Numbered from the stretch's first letter, positions 1-7,005 are shown. The stretch: DNA of 8,827 nucleotides from a bacterium (GCA_027364695.1 DAHXOV010000049.1:1-8827), one strand, 5' to 3'. Numbers and translations are program-made. Notes: a model not told the origin generated them from the sequence alone.

Positions 1-485
1 GAATAGAAGATAAAAATAGTAAAGTGTTAGAACAATTCATTCCAAAAATGAACGAAGCCTTTAGCGAAGACAAAGCATATATTATGATACAACTCATGAG
101 AGGGGTGGTAGATTACGGAACAGGCGTAAGATTACGATACAAATATGGACTAAAAAATCCTATTGCAGGAAAAACTGGCACCACTCAAAATAACTCTGAC
201 GGATGGTTCATTGGGCTTACCCCAGAACTCGCAGCCGGTGTATGGGTAGGTGGAGATGAAAGAAGTATTCACTTCAATACGCTTGAAATGGGGCAAGGAG
301 CATCCATGGCTTTACCCCTATGGGCTAAATTTTTTCAAAAAATATATGCTGATAAATCATTAAAAGTATCTCTGTCTGATTTTTCAAAACCACAAAATCT
401 GGAACATATAGAATTAGACTGCTCCAAATACGATAAAAACAATGAACAAGGTACCAATCTAAATACCAAAGATTGGTTTGAATAA
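1..485 (+). CDS. Penicillin-binding protein 1A-type, C-terminal fragment (5' end outside window)
   Basis: This is the C-terminal part of a class A penicillin-binding protein, a periplasmic peptidoglycan glycosyltransferase/transpeptidase; only the end of the transpeptidase domain is visible. The KTG active-site box (KTGTTQNNSDGWF) lies at 171-209 and is followed by the usual strand (GLTPELAAGVWVGGDERSIHF) and by MALPLWAKFF. The SxxK and SxN motifs and the glycosyltransferase domain lie upstream of the window. The frame is open to the left edge, with the first complete codon at 3, so the GTG at 24 is internal and not the start. After the domain there is a short, polar, non-conserved tail ending at a TAA at 483-485. 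A gap of 37 bases separates it from the pseudouridine synthase on the same strand. The family call is firm. The choice of PBP1A over PBP1C or another class A protein rests on the fragment alone. Confidence 0.9.
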   Translation, partial: IEDKNSKVLEQFIPKMNEAFSEDKAYIMIQLMRGVVDYGTGVRLRYKYGLKNPIAGKTGTTQNNSDGWFIGLTPELAAGVWVGGDERSIHFNTLEMGQGASMALPLWAKFFQKIYADKSLKVSLSDFSKPQNLEHIELDCSKYDKNNEQGTNLNTKDWFE

Positions 486-522
486 TCATCTATCTATCTT
501 AAAAACTTCAATCTCTAAAATC

Positions 523-1386
523 ATGTCAAAAAAAAATAAATTTGAATCGAACCCAACCAATCGCCATAATAAAACTAAAAATAATCCATTTTCAAAATCA
601 AAAAAATCACACGAAAAAAAACAAAGTGAATTTTCACCAAGAGAAAAAAACAAGTCTGAAAAAATTATCTCATCAGAAGAACAATTGATTCGATTAAATA
701 AATACATCGCCAATGCAGGTATTTGCTCTCGTAGAGAAGCAGATGTGTTAATAGAAACTGGTGCTGTAAAAGTCAATGGACAAGTCATCACAAGTTTGGG
801 ATACAAAATAAAAAACACCGACAATGTAGAAGTAGAAGGGCACACCATTAAAAATGAAAGAAAAGTATACCTCTTACTCAATAAACCCAAAGACTACATT
901 ACAACAACCGACGACCCTCAAAATAGAAAAACCGTCATGGAACTTGTAAAAGGTGCCTGTAAAGAAAGAATATTCCCCGTAGGAAGACTAGACCGACAAA
1001 CCACAGGCATCTTATTGTTCACCAATGACGGCGAGCTGGCTAATAAACTCATGCATCCAAAATCAAGAATTGCAAAACTATATCATATAGTGCTTAATAA
1101 AAACTTTTCAGGTAAAGATTTTGAAAAATTGTCTAATGGCATTCAACTAGAAGATGGTCTTATCAAACCCGATGCATTGAGTTATGCGATGAATAAAAAA
1201 AATGAATTAGGGATACAAATTCACAGCGGTCAAAACAGAATCATCAGAAAAATATTTGAACAACTTGGCTATGATATCAAAAAATTAGACCGTGCTATAT
1301 ACGCAGGTCTTACCAAGAAAAATTTACCAAGAGGAAAGTGGCGGTTCTTAACTGAAAAAGAAATAGCCTACCTTAAAATGATATAA
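523..1386 (+). CDS. rluB: RsuA/RluB-family rRNA pseudouridine synthase
   Basis: This enzyme converts uridine to pseudouridine in ribosomal RNA; RluB proper acts on 23S rRNA in the large subunit. From the ATG at 523 the product is 287 residues. Residues 1-55 are a very basic, Lys/Ser/Asn-rich low-complexity tail. Residues 57-104 are an S4 RNA-binding domain (IRLNKYIANAGICSRREAD). Residues 115-280 are the catalytic domain, with VGRLDRQTTG at 153-162, where Asp157 is the predicted catalytic aspartate. LFTNDGELANKLMHP, SGQNRIIRKIFEQLGY and LPRGKWRFLTEKE follow, all typical of the RsuA/RluB/RluE/RluF group. The same frame also has a TTG at 478, but that start would overlap the upstream gene; I prefer the ATG. 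The family is certain. The exact target base (RluB, RluF or a relative) cannot be fixed from sequence alone. Confidence 0.88.
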   Translation: MSKKNKFESNPTNRHNKTKNNPFSKSKKSHEKKQSEFSPREKNKSEKIISSEEQLIRLNKYIANAGICSRREADVLIETGAVKVNGQVITSLGYKIKNTDNVEVEGHTIKNERKVYLLLNKPKDYITTTDDPQNRKTVMELVKGACKERIFPVGRLDRQTTGILLFTNDGELANKLMHPKSRIAKLYHIVLNKNFSGKDFEKLSNGIQLEDGLIKPDALSYAMNKKNELGIQIHSGQNRIIRKIFEQLGYDIKKLDRAIYAGLTKKNLPRGKWRFLTEKEIAYLKMI

Positions 1387-1433
1387 AAAAATATTTAGAT
1401 TTAATCCTCATCTGTCGTCTATAAAATAATACT

Positions 1434-1441
1434 TACATTTG
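1434..1441 (+). promoter_or_regulatory. Bacteroidota-type -7 element upstream of the DUF3098 gene
   Basis: TACATTTG matches the Bacteroidota -7 consensus TAnnTTTG exactly and ends 17 bases before the ATG at 1459, giving an expected leader of about 10 bases. No clear TTTG -33 element lies 19-21 bases upstream. In AT-rich DNA this motif also occurs by chance several times per window, so position is the main support. Confidence 0.45.
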
Positions 1442-1458
1442 AACGCAAATTCTCATAT

Positions 1459-1683
1459 ATGTCTCCACCTCAAACTTTCAAAAAAACAAACTATACGTTT
1501 ATCTTAACAGGTGTATTCATGGTAGTCATTGGCTATTTGCTTATGATCGGCGGTGGCAGTGATGAACCTAATATCTTCAATCCAGAAATTTTTAATTTTA
1601 AAAGGATCGTCCTTTCACCCATCATCGCCGTGGCAGGATTGCTAGCTATTATTTACGGTATTATGAAAAAATTCAACAAGTAA
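1459..1683 (+). CDS. DUF3098 small membrane protein
   Basis: This 74-residue protein has two predicted membrane helices (about residues 13-31 and 49-67), a short loop between them containing GGGSDEPNIFNPEIFNFKRI, and a basic C-terminus (MKKFNK). The NYTFILTGV start, the GGGSDEP loop and the IFNFKRIVLSPI segment match the DUF3098 family. Its biochemical role is not known to me. In Bacteroidota this gene commonly sits next to cell-division (ftsX) and uppP genes. Here its TAA stop (1681-1683) overlaps the uppP ATG by one base, which implies translational coupling and a possible link to envelope synthesis. The start is fixed by the only early ATG, which sits just downstream of a -7-like motif. 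Confidence 0.85.
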   Translation: MSPPQTFKKTNYTFILTGVFMVVIGYLLMIGGGSDEPNIFNPEIFNFKRIVLSPIIAVAGLLAIIYGIMKKFNK

Positions 1684-2492
1684 TGAATTGGCTGGATGCT
1701 ATTATCCTTGGTATAGTAGAAGGTATTACAGAATTTTTGCCCATTTCATCCACAGGTCATCTTATTATATGTACTACTATCTTAGGTATTCAGCCTGACG
1801 ATTTTGTAAAGCTTTTCACAGTATTCATTCAGTTAGGAGCTATATTATCTGTTATCATTCTTTATTTCAAAAATTTTTTTTGCTTTTCTTCTTATCAAGA
1901 TTTCATTACTTTTTATACTAAATTGTTTATCGCTTTCATTCCGTCTGCAATATTTGGTATCTTACTCAACGACTGGATTGATAAAGCTTTAGAAAGCCCC
2001 GTAGTGGTTGCTATTTTTTTACTTTTAGGGGGAGTGTTTTTTGTTTATTCAGATAAATTGTTCAAACACAATAAAAAAAGTACAGAATTATTAAAAAACA
2101 AAGATGCTTTTTTGATAGGAATGTTTCAAAGTATAGCCATGTTTCCAGGCGTAAGCAGAAGTGGGGCTACTATCATTGGAGGATTATTCAGAAGACTAAG
2201 CAAAAAATCTGCAGCAGAATTTTCTTTTTTTCTTGCTGTGCCCACAATGTTTGGAGCCACTGCCAAAAAATTATTTGACTTTTTTCAACGACACTCTCAA
2301 CTCAATAAAGTTGAAATAAATTTACTTATTATTGGAAATATAGTTGCTTTCATTGTAGCACTATTAGCCATTAAATTTTTCATAGGTCTCTTAAACAAAA
2401 CAGGCTTTGCTGTATATGGATGGTATAGAATTATTGTAGGTACTGTTATTTTAATTCTCTATTTTTCAGGCATATCTCTCAGCATTATTTAA
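1683..2492 (+). CDS. uppP: Undecaprenyl-diphosphate phosphatase (BacA family)
   Basis: This integral membrane enzyme removes one phosphate from undecaprenyl diphosphate. It regenerates the lipid carrier used for peptidoglycan and surface polysaccharide and gives bacitracin tolerance. The 269-residue length is normal. Motif 1 (EGITEFLPISSTGHL, residues 13-27) contains the conserved glutamates Glu13 and Glu17, Ser23 and His26. Motif 2 (PGVSRSGAT, residues 155-163) contains the essential Arg159. About eight hydrophobic segments can be seen, including residues 45-62, 80-96, 106-121, 215-233 and 247-263. The ATG overlaps the stop of the DUF3098 gene by one base, so the two are one transcription unit. 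Directly downstream, where truB normally follows in this phylum, there is only a decayed remnant. No key residue is missing and the gene looks fully functional. Confidence 0.96.
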   Translation: MNWLDAIILGIVEGITEFLPISSTGHLIICTTILGIQPDDFVKLFTVFIQLGAILSVIILYFKNFFCFSSYQDFITFYTKLFIAFIPSAIFGILLNDWIDKALESPVVVAIFLLLGGVFFVYSDKLFKHNKKSTELLKNKDAFLIGMFQSIAMFPGVSRSGATIIGGLFRRLSKKSAAEFSFFLAVPTMFGATAKKLFDFFQRHSQLNKVEINLLIIGNIVAFIVALLAIKFFIGLLNKTGFAVYGWYRIIVGTVILILYFSGISLSII

Positions 2493-2499
2493 ACTTTTT

Positions 2500-2681
2500 A
2501 TGCTTGATTTTTACGAAAGAGAAATCCTTTTAATAGATAAAGAACTCAATTGGTCTTCTTTTGATGTTGTCAAGTATATTAAACCTGCTATTCTTGAATT
2601 TGATGAGAAAAAATTGAACATTATGATATTAAGGATGCTATGAATATTCATCAATTGGTAAATCTATTAAAAAACACATAA
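2500..2681 (+). pseudogene. truB: truB remnant with large internal deletion and frameshift
   Basis: An ATG at 2500 opens a 47-codon frame (stop 2641-2643). Its first part, LLIDKELNWSSFDVV (residues 10-24), matches the N-terminus of TruB, usually LLIDKPLGWTSFDVV. In another frame, between a TGA at 2604-2606 and a TAA at 2679-2681, the 24-codon segment EKIEHYDIKDAMNIHQLVNL resembles the TruB C-terminus (R-T-x-I-G-x-Y-x-I-x-D-A followed by an acidic/hydrophobic helix). A full TruB of about 230-245 residues needs some 700 bases. Here about 180 central codons are missing, including the catalytic GHAGTLDPLATG region, and the remaining ends are out of frame. The invariant Pro after DK is also changed to Glu. 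TruB makes pseudouridine 55 in tRNA and is commonly encoded right after uppP in Bacteroidota, which supports this reading. The N-terminal match is strong. The C-terminal match is weaker. Confidence 0.7.
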
Positions 2682-2738
2682 ACCAATTATATCGTTAGCT
2701 TGCATATATTTTGATGCGATTGTTTTCATTTTCCCTTT

Positions 2739-2758
2739 AAGGTATTTTTCAATACCTT
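2739..2758. repeat. Perfect 8-bp inverted repeat in front of the epimerase operon
   Basis: AAGGTATT (2739-2746) and AATACCTT (2751-2758) form a perfect 8-base-pair stem with a 4-base TTTC loop. There is no run of T after it, so it is a poor intrinsic terminator for the uppP transcript. The right arm overlaps the -7-like element TACCTTTG, so it could instead be an operator or simply a chance hairpin in AT-rich DNA. Confidence 0.4.
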
Positions 2759-2760
2759 TG
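2753..2760 (+). promoter_or_regulatory. Bacteroidota-type -7 element for the wecB-psd-wecB operon
   Basis: TACCTTTG is an exact match to TAnnTTTG and ends 13 bases before the ATG at 2774. Transcription would start around 2766-2768 and give a leader of under 10 bases. No convincing TTTG -33 element is visible at the usual 19-21-base spacing. It is identical to the motif at 6998-7005 upstream of the tryptophan dioxygenase gene. Confidence 0.5.
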
Positions 2761-2773
2761 GCGCTTGATTTAA

Positions 2774-3937
2774 ATGATGCACAAAGTCATTACTATTATA
2801 GGGGCAAGACCTCAGATTATCAAAGCCGCAGCACTCAGCAGAGTTATTCAATCTTATTATTCAAAAAAAATAAATGAAATCATTGTCCATACAGGACAAC
2901 ACTACGACGAAAATATGAGTCAGATTTTTTTTGAAGAGTTAAGTATCCCGCCACCACTGTATAATTTAAATGTCGGCAGTAACACACACGGAAAACAGAC
3001 TTCTTTAATGATTGAAAAAATAGAAGATGTAATCATAAAAGAAAAACCGGATGCTCTTATTGTATATGGCGATACTAATTCTACTTTAGCAGGCGCCATT
3101 GCTGCTTCTAAACTTCTCATTCCTGTCTTTCACATAGAAGCAGGGCTCCGCTCTTACAACAAAACAATGCCTGAAGAAATCAACAGAATAGTTGCAGATC
3201 ACACCTCTACCCTACTCTTTTGCCCCACTCACCAAGCAATAAAAAATTTAGAAAAAGAAGGATTTAAATTACACAACAGATTCTGCGACATCAATCATCC
3301 AAAAATCATACTAAGTGGGGATGTCATGTATGACAATGCGCTCTACTTTTCTAAAAAAGCGGCTCAAAAATCCAAGTTCTTACAACAACTCCAAATGACG
3401 AATCATCCCTTTGTTTTATGCACTATTCACAGAAACAATAATACCGATGTAACAGAGCGACTGAACAACATATTCACTGCATTATCAGAAATTTCTAATG
3501 AAATTAAAATCGTTCTTCCCATTCATCCTCGTACCAAAAAAATACTTGCTACTCAACTTCTACCTTCTACATACAAAAAATTACAAAACAATAAAAACAT
3601 CCTTATCACCGAGCCCGTTTCCTTTATGGATATCATTCAATTAGAAAAAAATTGCAATATGCTTATCACCGACAGTGGAGGTATACAAAAAGAAGCATAT
3701 TTCTTTAAGAAACCATGTATTGTTCTTCGCCCCGAGACAGAGTGGATAGAACTTTTAGACACAGGGACTACCATTCTCGCAGATGCCAATCCGAAAAAAA
3801 TTCTCTCTGCCTATCAAAAACTCAAAAATACCTCCATAGACAACTTTCTTCCTTTTTATGGCGACGGAAATGCTGCAAAAAAAATTGCAGAAGAAATAGT
3901 TCTCTTTTTTACAGATAACAAAAAAATACCATCATGA
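2774..3937 (+). CDS. wecB: Non-hydrolysing UDP-GlcNAc 2-epimerase family protein, WbpI-like
   Basis: This cytosolic epimerase of the WecB/MnaA/WbpI family has a GT-B fold and makes a ManNAc-type nucleotide sugar for surface polysaccharide. In the 387 residues one sees GARPQIIKA (10-18), HTGQHYDENM (39-48), YGDTNSTLAG (98-107) with Asp100, HIEAGLRS (120-127) with Glu122, MPEEINR (132-138), His219 in TIHR, LPIHPRTKK, and ITDSGGIQKEA (298-308). These correspond to the catalytic Asp, Glu, Glu and His of E. coli WecB. The THG segment (71-73) and GDVMYD (182-187) recall the WbpI-type subfamily, which acts on UDP-GlcNAc3NAcA. The substrate could therefore be UDP-GlcNAc or a 2,3-diacetamido-uronic acid sugar. 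Either ATG, 2774 or 2777, could be the start. The gene overlaps psd by four bases (ATGA). The wecB symbol denotes the family only. Confidence 0.88.
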   Translation: MMHKVITIIGARPQIIKAAALSRVIQSYYSKKINEIIVHTGQHYDENMSQIFFEELSIPPPLYNLNVGSNTHGKQTSLMIEKIEDVIIKEKPDALIVYGDTNSTLAGAIAASKLLIPVFHIEAGLRSYNKTMPEEINRIVADHTSTLLFCPTHQAIKNLEKEGFKLHNRFCDINHPKIILSGDVMYDNALYFSKKAAQKSKFLQQLQMTNHPFVLCTIHRNNNTDVTERLNNIFTALSEISNEIKIVLPIHPRTKKILATQLLPSTYKKLQNNKNILITEPVSFMDIIQLEKNCNMLITDSGGIQKEAYFFKKPCIVLRPETEWIELLDTGTTILADANPKKILSAYQKLKNTSIDNFLPFYGDGNAAKKIAEEIVLFFTDNKKIPS

Positions 3938-4587
3938 AATTTCACAAAGAGGGATACCAAAGTTTAATACTCGTTTTAATAATAGACCTGTTCTTTCTAT
4001 TCATCGCTCAAAAATTTTCAGAAATAACATGGCTCAAATACACACTTATATCTTTATCTGTTTTTTTACTTGTATTGATACTACAATTTTTCCGAAGCCC
4101 AGACAGAAAATGGACTAAAGATAACAAAGCCGTTGTATCTCCTGCAGATGGCAAAATTGTAGTGATTGAAAAAACTTATGAACCTGAATACCTTCGCTCT
4201 GAATGTTGGCAAATCAGTATTTTCATGTCGCCCATCAATGTACATGTAAATAGATACCCTATTGATGGAAAAATTATCTATTACAAATATCATCCTGGAA
4301 AAAAACTCGTAGCATGGCATCCAAAATCAAGCACAGAAAACGAAAGAACCAGTATAGTTGCAGAACATTCAAGCGGAGAAAAAATTCTCATCAGACAAAT
4401 TGCTGGTTTGCTTGCCCGAAGAATTATATGCTATGCTAAAGAGAATAATACGGCTATGCAGTCTGAAGAAATGGGTTTTATCAAGTTTGGATCAAGAGTA
4501 GATGTGTTTTTACCATTAACATGTTCTATTCAGGTTCAACCCAATGATGACGTTACGGGCGGTGTTAGCGTGATAGCAAAAATATAA
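3934..4587 (+). CDS. psd: Phosphatidylserine decarboxylase, short (archaeal-type) form
   Basis: This pyruvoyl enzyme of the inner membrane decarboxylates phosphatidylserine to phosphatidylethanolamine. The 217-residue length fits the short PSD family found in Bacteroidota. Two hydrophobic segments (about 10-27 and 33-52) anchor the N-terminus. VSPADGKIV (68-76), ISIFMSPINVHVNR (94-107) and KYHPGKKLVAW (118-128) follow. Near the C-terminus, MGFIKFGSRVDVFLP (180-194) contains the Gly186-Ser187 pair where autocatalytic cleavage would create the pyruvoyl group on Ser187. That would split the proenzyme into a beta chain of about 186 residues and an alpha chain of about 31. Its start overlaps the previous stop (ATGA), and the next gene begins three bases after its TAA. 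Its place between two sugar epimerases, rather than next to pssA or cdsA, is unusual. Confidence 0.94.
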   Translation: MKFHKEGYQSLILVLIIDLFFLFIAQKFSEITWLKYTLISLSVFLLVLILQFFRSPDRKWTKDNKAVVSPADGKIVVIEKTYEPEYLRSECWQISIFMSPINVHVNRYPIDGKIIYYKYHPGKKLVAWHPKSSTENERTSIVAEHSSGEKILIRQIAGLLARRIICYAKENNTAMQSEEMGFIKFGSRVDVFLPLTCSIQVQPNDDVTGGVSVIAKI

Positions 4588-4590
4588 ACT

Positions 4591-5709
4591 ATGCAGAAAA
4601 ATATACTAATAGTAGTAGGCACTCGTCCCAATTTTATCAAAATTACACAATTTAAAAAAGTAGCCCGAAATTATCCAAACTTTAATGTCAAAATCGTTCA
4701 TACCTCACAGCACTATTCCGATGAAATGAGCAAAAATTTTTTTGAATCATTTGATCTTTATCCCGATTATTTTATATCTATTCCCACCAATCTAACTGTA
4801 GTAGCTCAAATGGCAGAGATAATGAAAGGCTTAGAGCATCTTATCAATACTGCTTTTCATCCTCATCTTATCATTGTAGTGGGCGATGTCAATTCTACCC
4901 TCGCAGGATCTTTAGTTGCCAACAAATTAAATATTCCCCTTGCTCACCTTGAAAGTGGGCTAAGAAGTTTTGATTATACAATGCCTGAAGAATACAACAG
5001 AATACTCACCGATAAAATGGCTCATTACTTTTTTGTTACAGGATCTGATGCTGTCAATAATTTAAAGTATGAATCGGTAAGAAAAGACAGAATATTTTTC
5101 GTTGGAAATACTATGATAGATACGCTTATCGCCTATCAATATCAAATAGATTCATCTCCCATCCTTGAAGAACTCAAAATCACTGCAAAAAAATATATTT
5201 TACTCACATTGCATCGTCCAGCAAATGTAGATACGCCTAATGGATTAAACCAAATTATAGACCTCATTCAAAGCATCCACAAAAATTATTCTGATACAAT
5301 TAAAAACATTGTATTTCCTATACATCCACGTACAGAAAATAATTTTAAAAAATACCAACTTTGGGATAAATTAAATGCCATCTCTTCTCTTGTTGTTACA
5401 AAACCACAATCTTATTTTAATTTTCAAAAACTCATCAAGCATACGCTGATAGTCATCACCGACAGTGGTGGTGTACAGGAAGAAACAAGCTACTTAGGTA
5501 TTCCTTGCATTACATTGAGGAGCTGCACCGAAAGACCTGTTACTCTATGGCAAGGCAGCAATATTCTATTAGCTTTCAATGAAAATACAATTTGTAAATA
5601 CATTCATTTTTTCATTCATCCAGCTACTTCTCAACCACAACACCCCGATAAATGGGATGGCAAATCCACTGAAAGGATATTTGAGGTGTTAGTAAAAATA
5701 CTCTTGTAA
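4591..5709 (+). CDS. wecB: Second non-hydrolysing UDP-GlcNAc 2-epimerase family protein
   Basis: This is a second member of the WecB/MnaA family, 372 residues, predicted to interconvert UDP-GlcNAc and UDP-ManNAc in the cytosol. The visible motifs are GTRPNFIK (10-17), HTSQHYSDEM (37-46), VGDVNSTLAG (97-106) with Asp99, HLESGLRSF (119-127) with Glu121, MPEEYNR (131-137), GNTMID (172-177), LTLHRPANVD (205-214) with His208, FPIHPRT (242-248), ITDSGGVQEE (289-298) and LRSCTERP (309-316). All equivalents of the WecB catalytic residues are present. It differs clearly from the epimerase two genes upstream: it has GNTMID instead of GDVMYD and CTERPVT instead of PETEWIE. The two are therefore old paralogues rather than a recent duplication, and they may use different sugars. 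It starts three bases after psd and ends six bases before the convergent kinase gene. Confidence 0.9.
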   Translation: MQKNILIVVGTRPNFIKITQFKKVARNYPNFNVKIVHTSQHYSDEMSKNFFESFDLYPDYFISIPTNLTVVAQMAEIMKGLEHLINTAFHPHLIIVVGDVNSTLAGSLVANKLNIPLAHLESGLRSFDYTMPEEYNRILTDKMAHYFFVTGSDAVNNLKYESVRKDRIFFVGNTMIDTLIAYQYQIDSSPILEELKITAKKYILLTLHRPANVDTPNGLNQIIDLIQSIHKNYSDTIKNIVFPIHPRTENNFKKYQLWDKLNAISSLVVTKPQSYFNFQKLIKHTLIVITDSGGVQEETSYLGIPCITLRSCTERPVTLWQGSNILLAFNENTICKYIHFFIHPATSQPQHPDKWDGKSTERIFEVLVKILL

Positions 5710-5715
5710 TTTATT

Positions 5716-6855
5716 CTACTTCTTAATCACTATTTTATATTTGGAACATCCTTTTGTAGGAAATACTATTTCAAATCCTGCACTTTCAGTCAAATCTTTA
5801 ATAATACTTAATCCCAAAGACATTTGTTTTTTATATACACTCTCAAAATCAAAATCATTACAATTATCTCCCAATACAATTTCTGCCTCACTGTCTGAAA
5901 CAACTTTCATATTCAACTCAAATACTCCAGCGTTTTTTAATACACAATACTTCAAAGCATTTAAGAATATTTCGGTAACAATTAAACCTAAATTCACTGC
6001 ATTTTTAATAGAAACAAAAAACTTTTGCTCATCAATAATAAATTTCAAATTATTCCTGATATCATTGTAACTTGAATGAAACTCTTCTGCCAATTTCTGC
6101 AAATACTCTGACAAGTCAATATGCTCATGTTGTCCTGACTCTATCAACATCTCATGTACTTTAATCATTGAAAACATCTGTTGTTCAATCGCTTCAAATA
6201 CTTCTTCTTTATTCTTTTTTATGTTGTCTTTACTGATCCGCAACAGACTTACCAATACTGAAAAATTATTCTTCACTCTGTGATTAAGTTCCTTTATCAG
6301 CAATTCCTTTTGCTTCAACATCTCTTCTAATTTTTTCTGTAAGTTTATTCTCTTTGCATTTTCTATATGAGCCAAAGCCAATTGTGCCAATGCTATAGCA
6401 AAGGTCTGCTCTTGTTCATTAAACTCTTTGGGCTCTTTTCCTGTCTTTTCAAAACACATCACCCCTGCCAATTCTCCATTCAATCTTAAAGGCACGTCCA
6501 TCAAGGATATTACATCATATTGCTTAGCATAATTATCACTAAATTCATAAGTAGCTGGATGCGTATGAATATCAGTCGCTAAAATAATTTTATCTTTTTT
6601 TAATCTTTCAAAGTAATGCGGCACATCTTTTTCATATATCCAATAAGAATGACTGAATTCCCCATCTCTCTTATCGTACTCTGCGATAGAAAATATAGCA
6701 TTCCTTTCTCTGTCCAACAACCAAACATTGATCCTTTCTATGTTTAAAAAACCTGCAGCCCGCACCACAAATTCTTTCATAAAAGGAATAAAAGAAATCT
6801 CTTCTTTACAGGCACTTATTCTGCTCAAATCGTCTATTTCGTCTATAAATTTCAT
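5716..6855 (-). CDS. Cytosolic GAF-domain sensor histidine kinase (HisKA_2 type)
   Basis: This predicted soluble signalling kinase has 379 residues counted from the ATG at 6855. Residues about 20-165 form a GAF-like sensor domain (NVWLLDRERNAIFSIAEYD, ISLMDVPLRLNGELAGVMCFE), followed by a short coiled-coil linker (168-190). The HisKA_2 box ELNHRVKNNFSVLVSLLRIS (189-208) has His192 as the phosphoacceptor. The ATPase domain has the N-box LIVTEIFLNALKY (291-303) with Asn299, a G1 box changed to GDNCND (329-334, normally DNGxG), and the G2-like SLGLSIIKDLTESAG (346-360). There is no transmembrane helix or signal peptide. The frame stays open to an ATG at 6981, but the extra 42 residues look non-conserved and would use up the promoter region, so I take 6855. 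No response regulator is adjacent. The ligand and output are unknown. Confidence 0.85.
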   Translation of the reverse strand: MKFIDEIDDLSRISACKEEISFIPFMKEFVVRAAGFLNIERINVWLLDRERNAIFSIAEYDKRDGEFSHSYWIYEKDVPHYFERLKKDKIILATDIHTHPATYEFSDNYAKQYDVISLMDVPLRLNGELAGVMCFEKTGKEPKEFNEQEQTFAIALAQLALAHIENAKRINLQKKLEEMLKQKELLIKELNHRVKNNFSVLVSLLRISKDNIKKNKEEVFEAIEQQMFSMIKVHEMLIESGQHEHIDLSEYLQKLAEEFHSSYNDIRNNLKFIIDEQKFFVSIKNAVNLGLIVTEIFLNALKYCVLKNAGVFELNMKVVSDSEAEIVLGDNCNDFDFESVYKKQMSLGLSIIKDLTESAGFEIVFPTKGCSKYKIVIKK

Positions 6856-6860
6856 TTTTA

Positions 6861-6869
6861 CAAATACTA
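6861..6869 (-). promoter_or_regulatory. Weak -7-like element before the sensor kinase gene
   Basis: On the minus strand TAGTATTTG lies six bases before the kinase ATG. It is one base longer than the TAnnTTTG consensus. A similar TATTGTTTG is at 6935-6943. Neither is an exact match, so the promoter of this gene is not settled. Confidence 0.2.
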
Positions 6870-6974
6870 ATTTTTCAATTTTAGCGAAATTATTTGGCTC
6901 TAAAATTAAACAGTATTTTCCATTCAAACAATACTTTTTAATAAAAATTAACTTTTTTTTCCCAATAATACCTC

Positions 6975-7005
6975 TTTGCACCCATTCACTGTGCTTATAC
7001 CTTTG
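6975..7005 (+). promoter_or_regulatory. Full Bacteroidota promoter (TTTG-N19-TACCTTTG) upstream of kynA
   Basis: TTTG at 6975-6978 is followed after exactly 19 bases by TACCTTTG at 6998-7005. This matches both the -33 and -7 elements of the Bacteroidota housekeeping promoter with ideal spacing. Transcription would start near 7012 and leave a leader of about 100 bases before the ATG at 7112. It is the best promoter match in the window. Confidence 0.6.

Noticed and set aside
24..485. GTG at 24 as the start of a small 153-residue protein
   Set aside because: The frame is open to the left edge, and the product is clearly the interior of a penicillin-binding protein transpeptidase domain.
478..522. 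TTG at 478 as the start of the pseudouridine synthase
   Set aside because: It would overlap the upstream gene and add 15 residues with no family match; an ATG at 523 is available just downstream.
2739..2758. Hairpin as an intrinsic terminator of the uppP transcript
   Set aside because: The stem is AT-rich and not followed by a T run, and it overlaps a likely -7 element.
2667..2780. Short open frame of about 35-40 codons on the minus strand between the truB remnant and the epimerase gene
   Set aside because: It has no recognisable family motif and no supported start, and it overlaps the promoter region; it is probably chance.
6856..6981. Upstream ATG at 6981 for the sensor kinase
   Set aside because: The extra 42 residues are Lys/Ile/Phe-rich with no domain and would occupy the divergent promoter region; the ATG at 6855 leads directly into the conserved protein.
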